A stretch of 47,400 nucleotides of DNA. Source: an uncultured Saprospiraceae bacterium (lineage in GTDB: Bacteria; Bacteroidota; Bacteroidia; Chitinophagales; Saprospiraceae). The position numbers and the translations under genes were made by a program. The stretch is from assembly GCA_937872405.1 (NCBI GenBank), contig CALMSP010000013.1:1-47400 (forward strand), written 5' to 3'. The notes under the pieces are model-generated. The model saw nothing but the letters and a program-made list of their open reading frames with translations, was not told the origin of the DNA and did not search any database. Shown one piece after another: positions 32,976 through 42,076 of the stretch (position 1 is its first letter; each line of letters begins with the position of its first letter).

Positions 32976-33206
32976 GAACCGTTTCCCGATATTGATTACT
33001 TTTTCCAGCAGCATTAGGTCAGGAAGAGACACGTCGGGTGCGTTTTTTAATTCTTCCCGATGTTCTTTCTGAGGCGCTTCCATTCGCGTTGGCTTCGACG
33101 TAGATAACGTTGTGCTTGGCGCAACGGTATTCAAATACACATACGACCCCAAGCTGGAAACGGCGATAAGAACCACTACAAGATACCGAGCATTTGACTT
33201 TTTCAT
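32961..33206 (-). CDS. Small membrane-anchored protein, unknown
   Basis: 81 aa starting MKKSNARYLVVVLIAVSSLG: one N-terminal transmembrane or signal-anchor segment (about 7-25), then a hydrophilic Ser/Thr/Glu tail ending in a short amphipathic helix (LPDLMLLEKVINIGKRF). Overlaps the convergent MBL gene by 15 bases at the 3' end. No family recognised; the real length is uncertain. Confidence 0.5.
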   Translation of the reverse strand: MKKSNARYLVVVLIAVSSLGSYVYLNTVAPSTTLSTSKPTRMEAPQKEHREELKNAPDVSLPDLMLLEKVINIGKRFLPAS

Positions 33207-33413
33207 TACGACCATTTTATTGCGATTCGCTCTATAAAATTAAACATAATTTGGCGATTATGTTCTCTTTACCGACGAATTTTTGTTTTTTAAAGACGAA
33301 TAATATCCATTATCCTTCATAGAGACGGGGTGTGTTTTTAAAAGGTTGCAAAAAACGGCACATTTTTTAATAGAATTGAAAAATATAGCCGCATCATACG
33401 ACCAGCAGCGCTA

Positions 33414-35168
33414 TCAACCTTTGAGCACACGTTGCCCTTTCGGAATAGCAGCAATCAGTTTGCGGGTATAATCCGATTGTGGATTCGCATAGATGGCATC
33501 AGCAGGGCCATACGCTTCAATTTTTCCAGCATTCATTACCAACATCCTATCGCTCATCTGTTTTACTACCGACAGGTCGTGCGAAATAAAAATATAGGTG
33601 AGTTGATACAATTCGCGCAGTTCTAACAATAAATTCAGCACTTGTGCCTGTACAGAAACATCCAATGCCGACACCATTTCGTCGCAGATGATAAAGCGTG
33701 GCTGCAATGCTAAAGCCCTGGCAATACAGATGCGCTGCCGCTGCCCTCCCGAAAATTCGTGCGGATAACGCTGCAAATGAACTGCTCCCATTCCTACTGT
33801 CTGCAGTAAATCAATAGCCCGACCGCGGCGTTCTGCTTCGTTGTGCCCAATTTGGTGTACCCGCATCGGTTCTATAATTGCTTCGCCAATAGTGAGGCGC
33901 GGATTAAGCGATGCATAGGGGTCTTGAAAAATAATTTGCATCTGCCGCCGTAGCCTTTGCATTTCCTGATCCGAACAAGTGCTAAGATTATGCCCATCAA
34001 AATAAACCTGCCCAGCGGTAGGCGCTGTGAGGCCCAGTATAGCCCGGCCCAGAGTCGTTTTGCCGCAGCCGGATTCGCCCACCAAGCCAAGTGTTTCACC
34101 TGGATGCACCTCAAAAGAGACCCCATCTACCGCCTTAACGTAGTCCTTCGGTTGGCCCCAAATATTTTTTCGCACTGGAAACCAGACTTTTACACTTTCA
34201 ACTTTTAAAATAGGTGCTTGCGTTTGCAAATGCTTCAAACGGTCGGCGCTATCCGAGGGGCTAATTTTTAAATGCTCAATTTTATCTTTAAAATTAGTGG
34301 CGCCCTGCTCCAAAAAATCACGTATCAAAGGTAAGCGGCGCAGCCGATAATCAAGTGCTGGTCGGCAAGCCAATAAGCCCTGGGTGTAAGGGTGCTGGGC
34401 ATGTTGAAAAACATTTACTACCCTACCCTCCTCCACAATTTGCCCCTGCTGCATAACCAATACCCGATCGGCGATTTCAGCAATCACCCCCAGATCATGG
34501 CTAATAAAAATGATCGCTATGCCCAATTCTGTTTGTAAATCATGCAACAGATCTAGTATGGATTTTTGTACCGATACGTCCAGAGCGGTGGTTGGTTCGT
34601 CCGCAAGAAGAACAAGCGGCTGACAAGATAGCGCCATAGCAATCATAACCCGTTGCTTCTGCCCCCCAGAGAGCTGATGCGGATAGGCATCGTACATACG
34701 CTTTGGCTCTGGTAATTTTACCTTTTCGAACCAAGATAACACCTCCGATTTAGCCGCACGGGTATCCAATTTGCGGTGCAAGCGGATCGCTTCTGCCACC
34801 TGCTCACCGCAGCGCAGCACAGGATTAAGCGACGTCATTGGCTCCTGGAAAATCATCGCCAATTCATTACCTCGATATTGACGCATTTCGGATTCTGATA
34901 ACTGCCGTAAATCTATTGCTTCTCCTGACGTATAATAAAAACGAATCATACCTTTCACTTCAACGCCGGTTGATGGCAATAAACGCATTAATGACAGGCC
35001 AGTAACGGATTTTCCTGATCCCGATTCACCTACAATACCAAGCGTTTCACCTCGATACAAATCAAAACAAAGGCCCCGCACAGCCTGCACCTTGCCGGTA
35101 TCCGCGTGGAAAGTCACTTCTAAATCGCTGATTTCTAAGAGTTTATCTTGCAACAATTCCGATGTCAT
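33414..35168 (-). CDS. Fused Dpp/Opp-type ABC transporter ATPase
   Basis: 584 aa, two complete ATPase domains in one chain, like GsiA or a DppD-DppF fusion. Domain 1: Walker A GESGSGKS (about 50-57), signature LSGGQKQRV, Walker [12 protein letters not shown]. Domain 2: Walker A GESGCGKT, signature FSGGQRQRI, Walker [13 protein letters not shown]. Both have the C-terminal YTxxL/RKLI oligopeptide extension. It would energise peptide or similar import, but no permease or binding protein lies in the window, so partners are elsewhere. Monocistronic. Confidence 0.93.
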   Translation of the reverse strand: MTSELLQDKLLEISDLEVTFHADTGKVQAVRGLCFDLYRGETLGIVGESGSGKSVTGLSLMRLLPSTGVEVKGMIRFYYTSGEAIDLRQLSESEMRQYRGNELAMIFQEPMTSLNPVLRCGEQVAEAIRLHRKLDTRAAKSEVLSWFEKVKLPEPKRMYDAYPHQLSGGQKQRVMIAMALSCQPLVLLADEPTTALDVSVQKSILDLLHDLQTELGIAIIFISHDLGVIAEIADRVLVMQQGQIVEEGRVVNVFQHAQHPYTQGLLACRPALDYRLRRLPLIRDFLEQGATNFKDKIEHLKISPSDSADRLKHLQTQAPILKVESVKVWFPVRKNIWGQPKDYVKAVDGVSFEVHPGETLGLVGESGCGKTTLGRAILGLTAPTAGQVYFDGHNLSTCSDQEMQRLRRQMQIIFQDPYASLNPRLTIGEAIIEPMRVHQIGHNEAERRGRAIDLLQTVGMGAVHLQRYPHEFSGGQRQRICIARALALQPRFIICDEMVSALDVSVQAQVLNLLLELRELYQLTYIFISHDLSVVKQMSDRMLVMNAGKIEAYGPADAIYANPQSDYTRKLIAAIPKGQRVLKG

Positions 35169-35232
35169 AACCTTATTTTAGAAAGGACGGCGTCATGCGC
35201 TATCTTGCCTTCAAGCGCTCAAAATACCATTT

Positions 35233-35268
35233 TTTGGGCAAGCAAATACTGGATTTTTCCTACATTTG
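35233..35268 (+). promoter_or_regulatory. Promoter of the 252-aa lipoprotein gene
   Basis: TTTG (35233-35236), 24-base spacer, TACATTTG (35261-35268). The -7 box is perfect and the spacer slightly long. The ATG follows about 25 bases later. Confidence 0.4.
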
Positions 35269-35293
35269 TGTAAAATTCGATTAAAAAATGCCT

Positions 35294-36052
35294 ATGAAAA
35301 TGCTTTTCAGGCTGTGCTCGTTGGTCATGCTGTGGCAAGCCTGCGGCGGCCCTGCCACTACATCCGATACAGCAGCCACAGCGCAAACAATGTACACCCC
35401 GACTGACGATTCGGATGTCACTGCCATACCTTTGGATACCATGACGGACCCCGCCGTAAAAGCGAAACGAACCGTGCTGGATTATTACAATATGCTGGTT
35501 CCGCCTTATGATCCGGGTTACCCGCTGCAAGAAAAAAATGGCAAGTGGCGCACGCGGTCACGAATCACAGAGCAACCCATAAACGCTATTGTGGATATTA
35601 AAAATGGCTATATCGAAATAGAAGATGAAGGAACCGGCGGCGGTACGACTACTTGCCGGGTTGTACTTTTCCGGATGGCTGATGGTAATCCGATGATCGC
35701 TATTACCGAAACTTTTTTTGACGGGGTAGGGCTTACACAGGAGCGCTGGTTTCTGCGACCTGAAGACCCAAAACGCTGGGATTGGACCGATTATACCCTA
35801 CGCACCATTACGGCGTTTGATTTCTTACCTCCTGACAATGCCGAAGAACCGGATATTGTGCAACGGCTTTTGCCGGTAACCATACAACTGCCTCGCCAAG
35901 GCACAACAGCTAAGGCCATAGTACGCACCGAACTGGAGTACGTCCATTGCCGAGAAGGCAGTGAATATATTGACTATTGTGGGCTATATAAACAACTGAA
36001 ACGCAGGCAAATAGACCTAAAATGGAATCGGGAAAAGGGAAAATTTGAATAA
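35294..36052 (+). CDS. Putative lipoprotein, unknown function
   Basis: 252 aa from MKMLFRLCSLVMLWQACGG, with lipobox WQAC (Cys at 17); the ATG 6 bases upstream is the alternative. A Thr/Asp-rich linker (about 20-50) is followed by a beta-rich domain (VDIKNGYIEIEDEG, TCRVVLFRMADGNPMIAITE, RWFLRPEDPKRWDW) with several Trp. Homologues, as I recall, occur as single genes in Bacteroidota. Convergent with the DoxX gene, with stop codons 6 bases apart. No catalytic motif seen. Confidence 0.65.
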   Translation: MKMLFRLCSLVMLWQACGGPATTSDTAATAQTMYTPTDDSDVTAIPLDTMTDPAVKAKRTVLDYYNMLVPPYDPGYPLQEKNGKWRTRSRITEQPINAIVDIKNGYIEIEDEGTGGGTTTCRVVLFRMADGNPMIAITETFFDGVGLTQERWFLRPEDPKRWDWTDYTLRTITAFDFLPPDNAEEPDIVQRLLPVTIQLPRQGTTAKAIVRTELEYVHCREGSEYIDYCGLYKQLKRRQIDLKWNREKGKFE

Positions 36053-36058
36053 AAAAAA

Positions 36059-36463
36059 TCAGGCAACACGGCTACGCAAAGAAGGTATGCGAATCTCCGC
36101 CCGATGCAAATACAGTGCAACCACGCTTAGCACAAAGGTAATAACAGCCAAGGCGAACAGCTTGCCGCCATCATGATTAAAATTAATGCCTAAAATGGTC
36201 AGATGCGATAGAATAGCGCCGCTCATCACGCCTAAGCTACCTAACGCGCCCAACCAAGCCGTGCGCGGAATAAGTAACAACACACTGATAATCAACTCCA
36301 TAACTCCGCTTCCGATGCGCCCCCAGGGTTCTACGCCCAGCATCGTGAATAGCATAACACTATCAGAATGGCCTGTGAATTTGAATAACAGCGTTTGCAG
36401 TAGAATAGCCGCTGCACCAATGCGGGCGATCCAAGAAATAGTGCGGGAAGTTGCATTACTCAT
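36059..36463 (-). CDS. DoxX-like membrane protein
   Basis: 134 aa, four transmembrane helices (about 11-28, 46-65, 72-90, 98-118) with the LLFKFTGHSDSV loop and the GRIGSGVMELIISVLLLI helix of the DoxX/DoxX_2 family. The function of family members is not settled, with redox-associated membrane roles suggested. Divergent from the YjbR gene. Confidence 0.85.
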   Translation of the reverse strand: MSNATSRTISWIARIGAAAILLQTLLFKFTGHSDSVMLFTMLGVEPWGRIGSGVMELIISVLLLIPRTAWLGALGSLGVMSGAILSHLTILGINFNHDGGKLFALAVITFVLSVVALYLHRAEIRIPSLRSRVA

Positions 36464-36566
36464 TACCTTGGTTTTTACGTTTTGTAATAATTGCAGCGCA
36501 AAGTTGGCGTTTTATTATAGCTGATAACGTCGCTTGGCCGATATTTAAGTCTTTAAATGAATCAAA

Positions 36567-36923
36567 ATGGATATTGAAACCTTTCGTGCTTATTGCCTTG
36601 CTAAAAAAGGCGTCGAGGAAACCTTTCCTTTTGATGACGTTACGCTCGTATTCAAAGTGATGGGCAAGATTTTTGCCATTACCGGATTGGATAATTCGAC
36701 ATTTACTGTCAACCTGAAATGTGACCCCAACCGTGCCATAGAACTGCGCGAGCAGTATCCCGAAGTGCAGCCTGGTTGGCATATGAATAAACAACATTGG
36801 AATACGGTATCTTTTGAAGGCAGCCTCGGCGATCGCTCACTAAAAGAATTGATTGACCATTCTTACGATCTGATTATCAAGAGCTTACCTAAAAAAATAC
36901 GCCAAGAATGGGAACAGCTATGA
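36567..36923 (+). CDS. MmcQ/YjbR family protein
   Basis: 118 aa. N-terminal DIETFRAYCLAKKGVEETFPFD, then MGKIFAI and VNLKCDPNRAIELREQYPEVQPGWHMNKQHWNTV, ending LKELIDHSYDLIIKSLPKK: the complete MmcQ/YjbR fold (CyaY-like, sometimes described as DNA-binding). Length typical. It is 36 bases upstream of the oxidoreductase gene, probably the same transcript. Confidence 0.93.
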   Translation: MDIETFRAYCLAKKGVEETFPFDDVTLVFKVMGKIFAITGLDNSTFTVNLKCDPNRAIELREQYPEVQPGWHMNKQHWNTVSFEGSLGDRSLKELIDHSYDLIIKSLPKKIRQEWEQL

Positions 36924-36959
36924 GCGACTTTACATCATAAAAAACGCGATACAACACAC

Positions 36960-38021
36960 ATGCACCAGCAGCATTTTCACTACATCATTGTCGGACAAGG
37001 CATCGCTGGTACGCTATTGGCGCACCAGCTTTGGCAAGTCGGGCAACAAGTACTCGTCATAGACAATCAGCACCATGGCGCTTCATCGGCAGCTGCGGCT
37101 GGTATTATCAATCCCATCACCGGAAGGCGTTATGTGAAAAGCTGGCGCATCGAGGCGTTACTGCCTGCGGCCCAACGCACCTACGAAGCCCTGGAAGCGC
37201 TACTCGGCATTTCGTGCTACCATCCGCGGCGAGTGTTGCGCCCGATGTCGAACGCCAAAGAACTCAACGATTGGTTGCTGCGTAGCGCTGACCCCAGCTA
37301 TGCCCAATATATCCTTGATGAGGCAGATATCGGCACTTACTGCGAAAAAATAAACCCCGCTTTTGGTTATGGTGAAGTACAACACGGCGCCCAGGCCAAC
37401 CTGCCATTGCTCATCCGCCATTATGCCAATTGGTTAAAAACTGCCGATCGTCTTCACGCTAAAACGTTCAATTTCAACGACTTAGAGCTTTTGCCACAAG
37501 GTGTTAGGTACGAAAACATACGTGCAGATCGGCTTATTTTTTGTGAAGGCGCTGCAATGAAGAAAAACCCGTTTTTCAATTACCTACCAATGGGCGGCGA
37601 CAAGGGGGAAGCGCTATTGGTACGCATTCCTGGCGCTGGTTTTGAAAAAATACTCAAACAACGCCTCTTTATCGTACCGCTCGGCACGGATGACCACTAC
37701 TGGATAGGTGCTACCTACCATCCAAACTATACAGATGAATTACCTTCTGAAGCCGGCAAGTCATGGCTCCTAATGCAGCTACAGCAGCTACTGCGTGTTC
37801 CTTTTGAAGTGGTAGAACACCTGGCAGCTGTGCGCCCTACCGTGCGCGACCGCCGACCCTTGATTGGTCTGCATACTCAATGGCCTCAATTGGGCATTTT
37901 CAATGGCTTGGGCACCAAAGGCGCTTCGTTGGGGCCGTTCTGGGCAGCGCATTTTACAGAATTTTTACTGCATGGTACCGAGCTTGATGCCGAAGTGGAT
38001 ATCCGACGGTTTGATATTTAA
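36960..38021 (+). CDS. FAD-dependent oxidoreductase (DAO family)
   Basis: 353 aa. Rossmann FAD loop HYIIVGQGIAGTLLAHQLWQ (GxGxxG at about 9-14) and SSAAAAGIINPITGRRY, with the C-terminal DAO motif (VRPTVRDRRPLIG and FNGLGTKGASLGPFWAAHF). Fits the glycine/D-amino-acid oxidase superfamily, including ThiO/TrmC-like members, but shorter than TrmC and without a methyltransferase domain. Substrate unknown. Confidence 0.9.
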   Translation: MHQQHFHYIIVGQGIAGTLLAHQLWQVGQQVLVIDNQHHGASSAAAAGIINPITGRRYVKSWRIEALLPAAQRTYEALEALLGISCYHPRRVLRPMSNAKELNDWLLRSADPSYAQYILDEADIGTYCEKINPAFGYGEVQHGAQANLPLLIRHYANWLKTADRLHAKTFNFNDLELLPQGVRYENIRADRLIFCEGAAMKKNPFFNYLPMGGDKGEALLVRIPGAGFEKILKQRLFIVPLGTDDHYWIGATYHPNYTDELPSEAGKSWLLMQLQQLLRVPFEVVEHLAAVRPTVRDRRPLIGLHTQWPQLGIFNGLGTKGASLGPFWAAHFTEFLLHGTELDAEVDIRRFDI

Positions 38022-38250
38022 ATGATTTGCAAAGAAAAAAGTGATTTTTCATTAAAAATGTTATATTTAAGGCAAGTTTTAGCTATTTGTAAAAAAATCC
38101 ACAAAGCACTATAAAAGAATAATTAATTTTAATAACTTATAAAGCGCTGATTATAAACGATTAGATAAAATAACGTGAGAAACTTATACACTTTGTATTC
38201 CTTATTAATTTTTACAACATCAAACACTGCACTACTTAAAACCCTCGTTT

Positions 38251-40020
38251 ATGACACCCTTCGAACAACTCAAAGTTGAACTCAAAGAAAAAGTACCGCT
38301 CGGTATTGACATTGCGCTTCAAGCCCTCAAATCGGTTATTCCGAATAATGTTCCCCGTTATAATGAACTACTGATACTGGAAAGCCGCTATCAAAATTTG
38401 AACGAAAACCTTGTTGGCGGTTTGATGGAAAGGGAAAAAGCAGAGGTGGGATTTAATATTCTTCGAAAAGATATCCTGCTGTTTATCAGCGATTTAAAAG
38501 AAGATGACTTTGTAAAAGAACCCACAGAACAAGCAGCGCCAAAACCTCGTATGGGTAAAGTACTCAAGCGCATTCCGAATAAAATGCAGCTAAATAAAGA
38601 AGTGAAATGCGTGATTCGCGTAGCATTTAATGAAGCGCTACTGATGACGGGTCTGGAAGAAGATGCGAATGACGCTATAAAAGAGGTGCGCGTTGCCAAT
38701 GTAATGAGCGTAGAAATGCTTGATCCATCTGAATCACAGGCTTTTTCAATTAAAGGTTTTTCTGAATCTATACAGCGTATTTTTGAGGATGACTTTACAG
38801 AATGGCTATTTTATGTAAAACCACTGCTGGAGGGCGAGCATGTGTTGCTTGTGAAAGTAGCCGTTGTAGAACTCATAGACGGTCGGGAACGCAAGCGCGA
38901 AATCGTGTTAGAGGAAATTGTGCAGGTAATAACCACCGCACCTGAAGCCACCTCAACGACTGCATTTGTAGAGACCGCTCATACCTTGGCAGTAGCAGGC
39001 GGCAAGGGTAAAAGCAGTAAAAATCAAAAAGCACGCGGAATTTTTGGCAGTTTTGGCATGAGTAAAGCGACCGAACTCTTAGTCGGATTGGCGGTGGTGG
39101 CGGCAATAATTGCCTATTTTTTGTGGCCTCCTGATAATCTGTTCGGTGGCGGCGGCAAGGGAAATTCTCGCAAAAAAGATACCGCTATCAGCCCACCGAC
39201 ATCGGAAGTTACGAAAGAAATAGAGCCGCAGAAAGACATCCTGGAGCAATGGGAAACCGTAAAAACTTCGGATAGCAATGCAATCAAGTCGTTCATAGAA
39301 AAGCATCCTGACTTCCAACCGGCTTTGGATTCATTAGAAACCTTGCGCTTGTATTTGGCTTACAAACAGCAGGGGGATTCGCTTCTTTTTATAATAGCTG
39401 GCGGCGTTTTGCCTAATAATTTTACATTATTACAAAAAAACAAGCCGTTTTTTACACAAAAACTAAATAATCGGGATGCTGTATTGAATATTCCTAATCT
39501 GAAATATGGTGTGTATGAAGCCCAATTGACAGACGCCACCGGCAAAAGTCAAACCATTAAGGTAGAATATAAAGCACCTTCACGCCCTACTACAATTACG
39601 CCCTCCTCAACGCCGACGCCCCCTAGAAACCCAACGCCAACGCCCCCTACACCTGCACCTACTATTGTTGACTTCAAGGACTTAGAAAGCCCGCCCATTT
39701 ATCAAGGGTGCAACAAAGGAAACAAAAAACGGCAGATCCAATGTACCGAAAATGCGATTCAAAATTACATGCTTCAACAACTAAATCAAATGCCAGAAAT
39801 TCGTAATAAAACCGCTGGAAGCCGTGTCAGCATTGTATTTATCGTACAAGAAGACGGGCGAGTAACAGCGGGGGCCATTACTACCGAGCAATCGGTGGCA
39901 GGTTTTAATAATAAAATAAAAAAAATTGTAGAGAGCATGCCGCGCTTTACGCCTGGCAAAGATAAATCGGGTAATTTAGTGTCTGCTCGTTATCTTTTAC
40001 CGCTTCGATTTGAGCTGTAA
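38251..40020 (+). CDS. EAD-like domain / TM / TonB C-terminal domain fusion
   Basis: 589 aa. Residues 1-90 (PNNVPRYNELLILESRYQNL and following helices) closely resemble an EAD11-type effector-associated domain, a small helical adaptor used in bacterial conflict systems. Residues about 101-230 form a beta-rich, unnamed domain (KMQLNKEVKCVIRVAFNEAL, DDFTEWLFYVKPLLEGEHVL) that I have seen in Saprospiria proteins. A Lys-rich stretch precedes one transmembrane helix (about 275-292). After it come a short helical repeat (WETVKTSDSNAIKSFIEKHP, about 334-353), a Pro/Thr linker (444-470), and a TonB C-terminal domain (about 483-589: PPIYQGCNKG, VSIVFIVQEDGRV, MPRFTPGKDKSGNLVSARYL). The EAD should face the cytoplasm and the TonB domain the periplasm. 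No effector gene is adjacent. Confidence 0.8.
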   Translation: MTPFEQLKVELKEKVPLGIDIALQALKSVIPNNVPRYNELLILESRYQNLNENLVGGLMEREKAEVGFNILRKDILLFISDLKEDDFVKEPTEQAAPKPRMGKVLKRIPNKMQLNKEVKCVIRVAFNEALLMTGLEEDANDAIKEVRVANVMSVEMLDPSESQAFSIKGFSESIQRIFEDDFTEWLFYVKPLLEGEHVLLVKVAVVELIDGRERKREIVLEEIVQVITTAPEATSTTAFVETAHTLAVAGGKGKSSKNQKARGIFGSFGMSKATELLVGLAVVAAIIAYFLWPPDNLFGGGGKGNSRKKDTAISPPTSEVTKEIEPQKDILEQWETVKTSDSNAIKSFIEKHPDFQPALDSLETLRLYLAYKQQGDSLLFIIAGGVLPNNFTLLQKNKPFFTQKLNNRDAVLNIPNLKYGVYEAQLTDATGKSQTIKVEYKAPSRPTTITPSSTPTPPRNPTPTPPTPAPTIVDFKDLESPPIYQGCNKGNKKRQIQCTENAIQNYMLQQLNQMPEIRNKTAGSRVSIVFIVQEDGRVTAGAITTEQSVAGFNNKIKKIVESMPRFTPGKDKSGNLVSARYLLPLRFEL

Positions 40021-40028
40021 TGCATATG

Positions 40029-40547
40029 TTACCACCCTACATATCTAGGTGGTTTTATATGGTTAAGTCGCAGATAAACAATAAGTTGTCCGCGATGATG
40101 GGCGTGGTGATCATTGAGCAGGGTCAGGATTTGTCTTTTCGTCATTGGCCCAGCAAAAAAACGAACTGTTTCGCCGAGTTGCTGCGGTTGCAATCGAGAC
40201 AAGGCCTGATCGGCATACTCAAACCCTTGTTGTAAAAGTAGTAAAATTTCTGCTTTGGTATAAGATGAATCCTTCCAATCTGCATCCATTTTAACACCGT
40301 CTAAATAGCTACTGCTCAGCCAGTTAACATTGCTAATAATATGTAATAACTGTTCGCTAAAGCGCATTTCATCTTCCATTGGCCGAAAATCATATTTTGC
40401 TTCCGGCATCATTTCAGCGATAGCCAGTGTATAGTCAGCGGCATTACGTAATCGCTGACGAACTTCTATTATATAGTCATCCGATTGTGCAGATAGCATC
40501 GTAACAGAAAAGAATAACATCATAAGAGAACTGAATGAATATTGCAT
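40029..40547 (-). CDS. Exported DinB-like protein
   Basis: 172 aa. A signal peptide (MQYSFSSLMMLFFSVTMLSA, cleavage about 20) precedes a DinB four-helix fold: MPEAKYDFRPMEDEMRFSEQ, LLHIISNVNWL (first His) and LNDHHAHHRGQLIVYLR (the other metal-site His). DinB-like proteins are metal-dependent thiol-transferase-like enzymes. Exported versions occur in Bacteroidota, but their function is unknown. Convergent with the EAD-TonB gene, with stop codons 8 bases apart. Confidence 0.85.
   Translation of the reverse strand: MQYSFSSLMMLFFSVTMLSAQSDDYIIEVRQRLRNAADYTLAIAEMMPEAKYDFRPMEDEMRFSEQLLHIISNVNWLSSSYLDGVKMDADWKDSSYTKAEILLLLQQGFEYADQALSRLQPQQLGETVRFFAGPMTKRQILTLLNDHHAHHRGQLIVYLRLNHIKPPRYVGW
40031..40056. 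terminator. Possible terminator between convergent genes
   Basis: ACCACC / GGTGGT arms followed by TTTT on the plus strand, 11 bases after the EAD-TonB stop codon and inside the last codons of the DinB-like gene. Confidence 0.35.
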
Positions 40548-40585
40548 TTTATTACATTTTATTGTTTATTATTAAAACTACTACA

Positions 40586-41359
40586 TCATAACAAGCCGCT
40601 ACCGATAGCAATGGCCAAAAATAAAAGCATAATAGCTACCGTAATCTGTACGAATTGTAGCGTTACTTTTTTTAATAATTGATTGCCGAGATACGCACCC
40701 GCAACGGCGGATAATGTTGCAAATAAAATGATATTTAGATTATCATAAAGCCCGACATGTAATAATCGAGTGGCATAAACACTCAGGCGCGTAAAGTCCA
40801 CGAACGTAGAAACAACTACTGCGGTGCCAACGAAGGCTTCTTTGGAAAGCCCAGCCTTGATGAGAAAGGCGCTGCGCAATGCGCCCTGATTGCCAGAAAG
40901 CCCTCCAAAAAAACCGCTTAACAGGCCGCCCAAGAGAAGTTTGTTTCGATCAAATTGCATATTTTTAAACCGTGGTAATAAATCCATTAACGCGAAAATA
41001 ATCAACAAAATAGCGATGACGAGCTTAATTGGCGAAACTTCAAAGGTTTTCCCAAACATTTCATATGTGTAAAATGCTTGTAAATCAGATAGTTGCAACA
41101 GCAACCAAGCTCCTGGAATAGCTGCTAACACTGCCGGAATGCCAAAACTCAGTAAGACATTCTTGTTAGCATATTTACCTACTAAAAATAATTTAAAAAT
41201 ATTATTAAAAAAATGCACCACTCCAGTCAAAGCAATGGCCAGTTCCACTGGGAAAAAAATCATCAACACTGGAGCCAAGATCGTACCCAACCCAAAACCA
41301 GAGAAAAAGGTAAGAATAGCCGTAATAAAAGCAGTAAAAGAAATTATGAAAATTTCCAT
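40586..41359 (-). CDS. TauE/SafE family permease
   Basis: 257 aa, about seven to eight transmembrane segments. Signature FSGFGLGTILAPVLMIFFP at the N-terminus and LSGFFGGLSGNQGALRSAFL in the middle are the two half-motifs of the TauE/SafE (DUF81) sulfite/organic anion exporters. Substrate unknown. It is 38 bases upstream of the DinB-like gene on the same strand, so the two may be cotranscribed. Confidence 0.9.
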   Translation of the reverse strand: MEIFIISFTAFITAILTFFSGFGLGTILAPVLMIFFPVELAIALTGVVHFFNNIFKLFLVGKYANKNVLLSFGIPAVLAAIPGAWLLLQLSDLQAFYTYEMFGKTFEVSPIKLVIAILLIIFALMDLLPRFKNMQFDRNKLLLGGLLSGFFGGLSGNQGALRSAFLIKAGLSKEAFVGTAVVVSTFVDFTRLSVYATRLLHVGLYDNLNIILFATLSAVAGAYLGNQLLKKVTLQFVQITVAIMLLFLAIAIGSGLL

Positions 41360-41536
41360 AATAATTATAATATTATTTATTTGTATATTGCTTAAAAATT
41401 TAATTATTAAGCTATTTTGACCGAAACCGCGTATATTCGCTCATTAAAATTATGAACAATTCTCTTTATAATGTAATTAAGGCGTGCTAAGTTTGCAATA
41501 TGCCAAGCGCATCAATCGTTAGATAATTAAAAAACC

Positions 41537-42076
41537 ATGAAACGTTTTTACCTCCTTATTACATTGAGCGCATTGTATCTGCTGCACACTGCGTGCCCGG
41601 GTAGCACCAAAGATAACGATGAGTTAGATGTGCCGTATATTATTACTGATTTTAAAGACATCACTGTTACAGATGAAAGTGGGCTTATCCTTTCGAAGGA
41701 CTCCAGCGACTGGATCTTGGATGCCCTATGGTCAGCTAAGGAAGCAGCCCTGTTCGATGTGATGTCCGTATATAAATTTTGCCCCATCGCCAATAATCAA
41801 GAGGTTGTACCGGCGTATCCCAATCCCAATAATGGCAGATTTTTCATGGGTCTGCGCGGTATGCAAGGATATAGAGTTACCCTTCATTTGGTTGATAGAA
41901 ATCTTACATCCTTACGTCGTTTTGATTCATTCACGATTGCGCAAAATCAACCTTCTCTGTTTTTTGCATTAAATTTGCAGGACATCAATGCAAGCGACAC
42001 CTTGCGGCTGTACTATCGCATACAACGAGAAGATGGGTGCGAGCTGCGTGGGCACGGCGACTTGCTGCTACGTTAG
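41537..42076 (+). CDS. Putative lipoprotein, unknown
   Basis: 179 aa. Lipoprotein signal MKRFYLLITLSALYLLHTAC with lipobox HTAC (Cys20), followed by an acidic stretch and beta-rich sequence (FFMGLRGMQGYRVTLHLVDRN). No family recognised. Its stop codon overlaps the stop codon of the convergent GH13 gene by 4 bases. Confidence 0.6.
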   Translation: MKRFYLLITLSALYLLHTACPGSTKDNDELDVPYIITDFKDITVTDESGLILSKDSSDWILDALWSAKEAALFDVMSVYKFCPIANNQEVVPAYPNPNNGRFFMGLRGMQGYRVTLHLVDRNLTSLRRFDSFTIAQNQPSLFFALNLQDINASDTLRLYYRIQREDGCELRGHGDLLLR

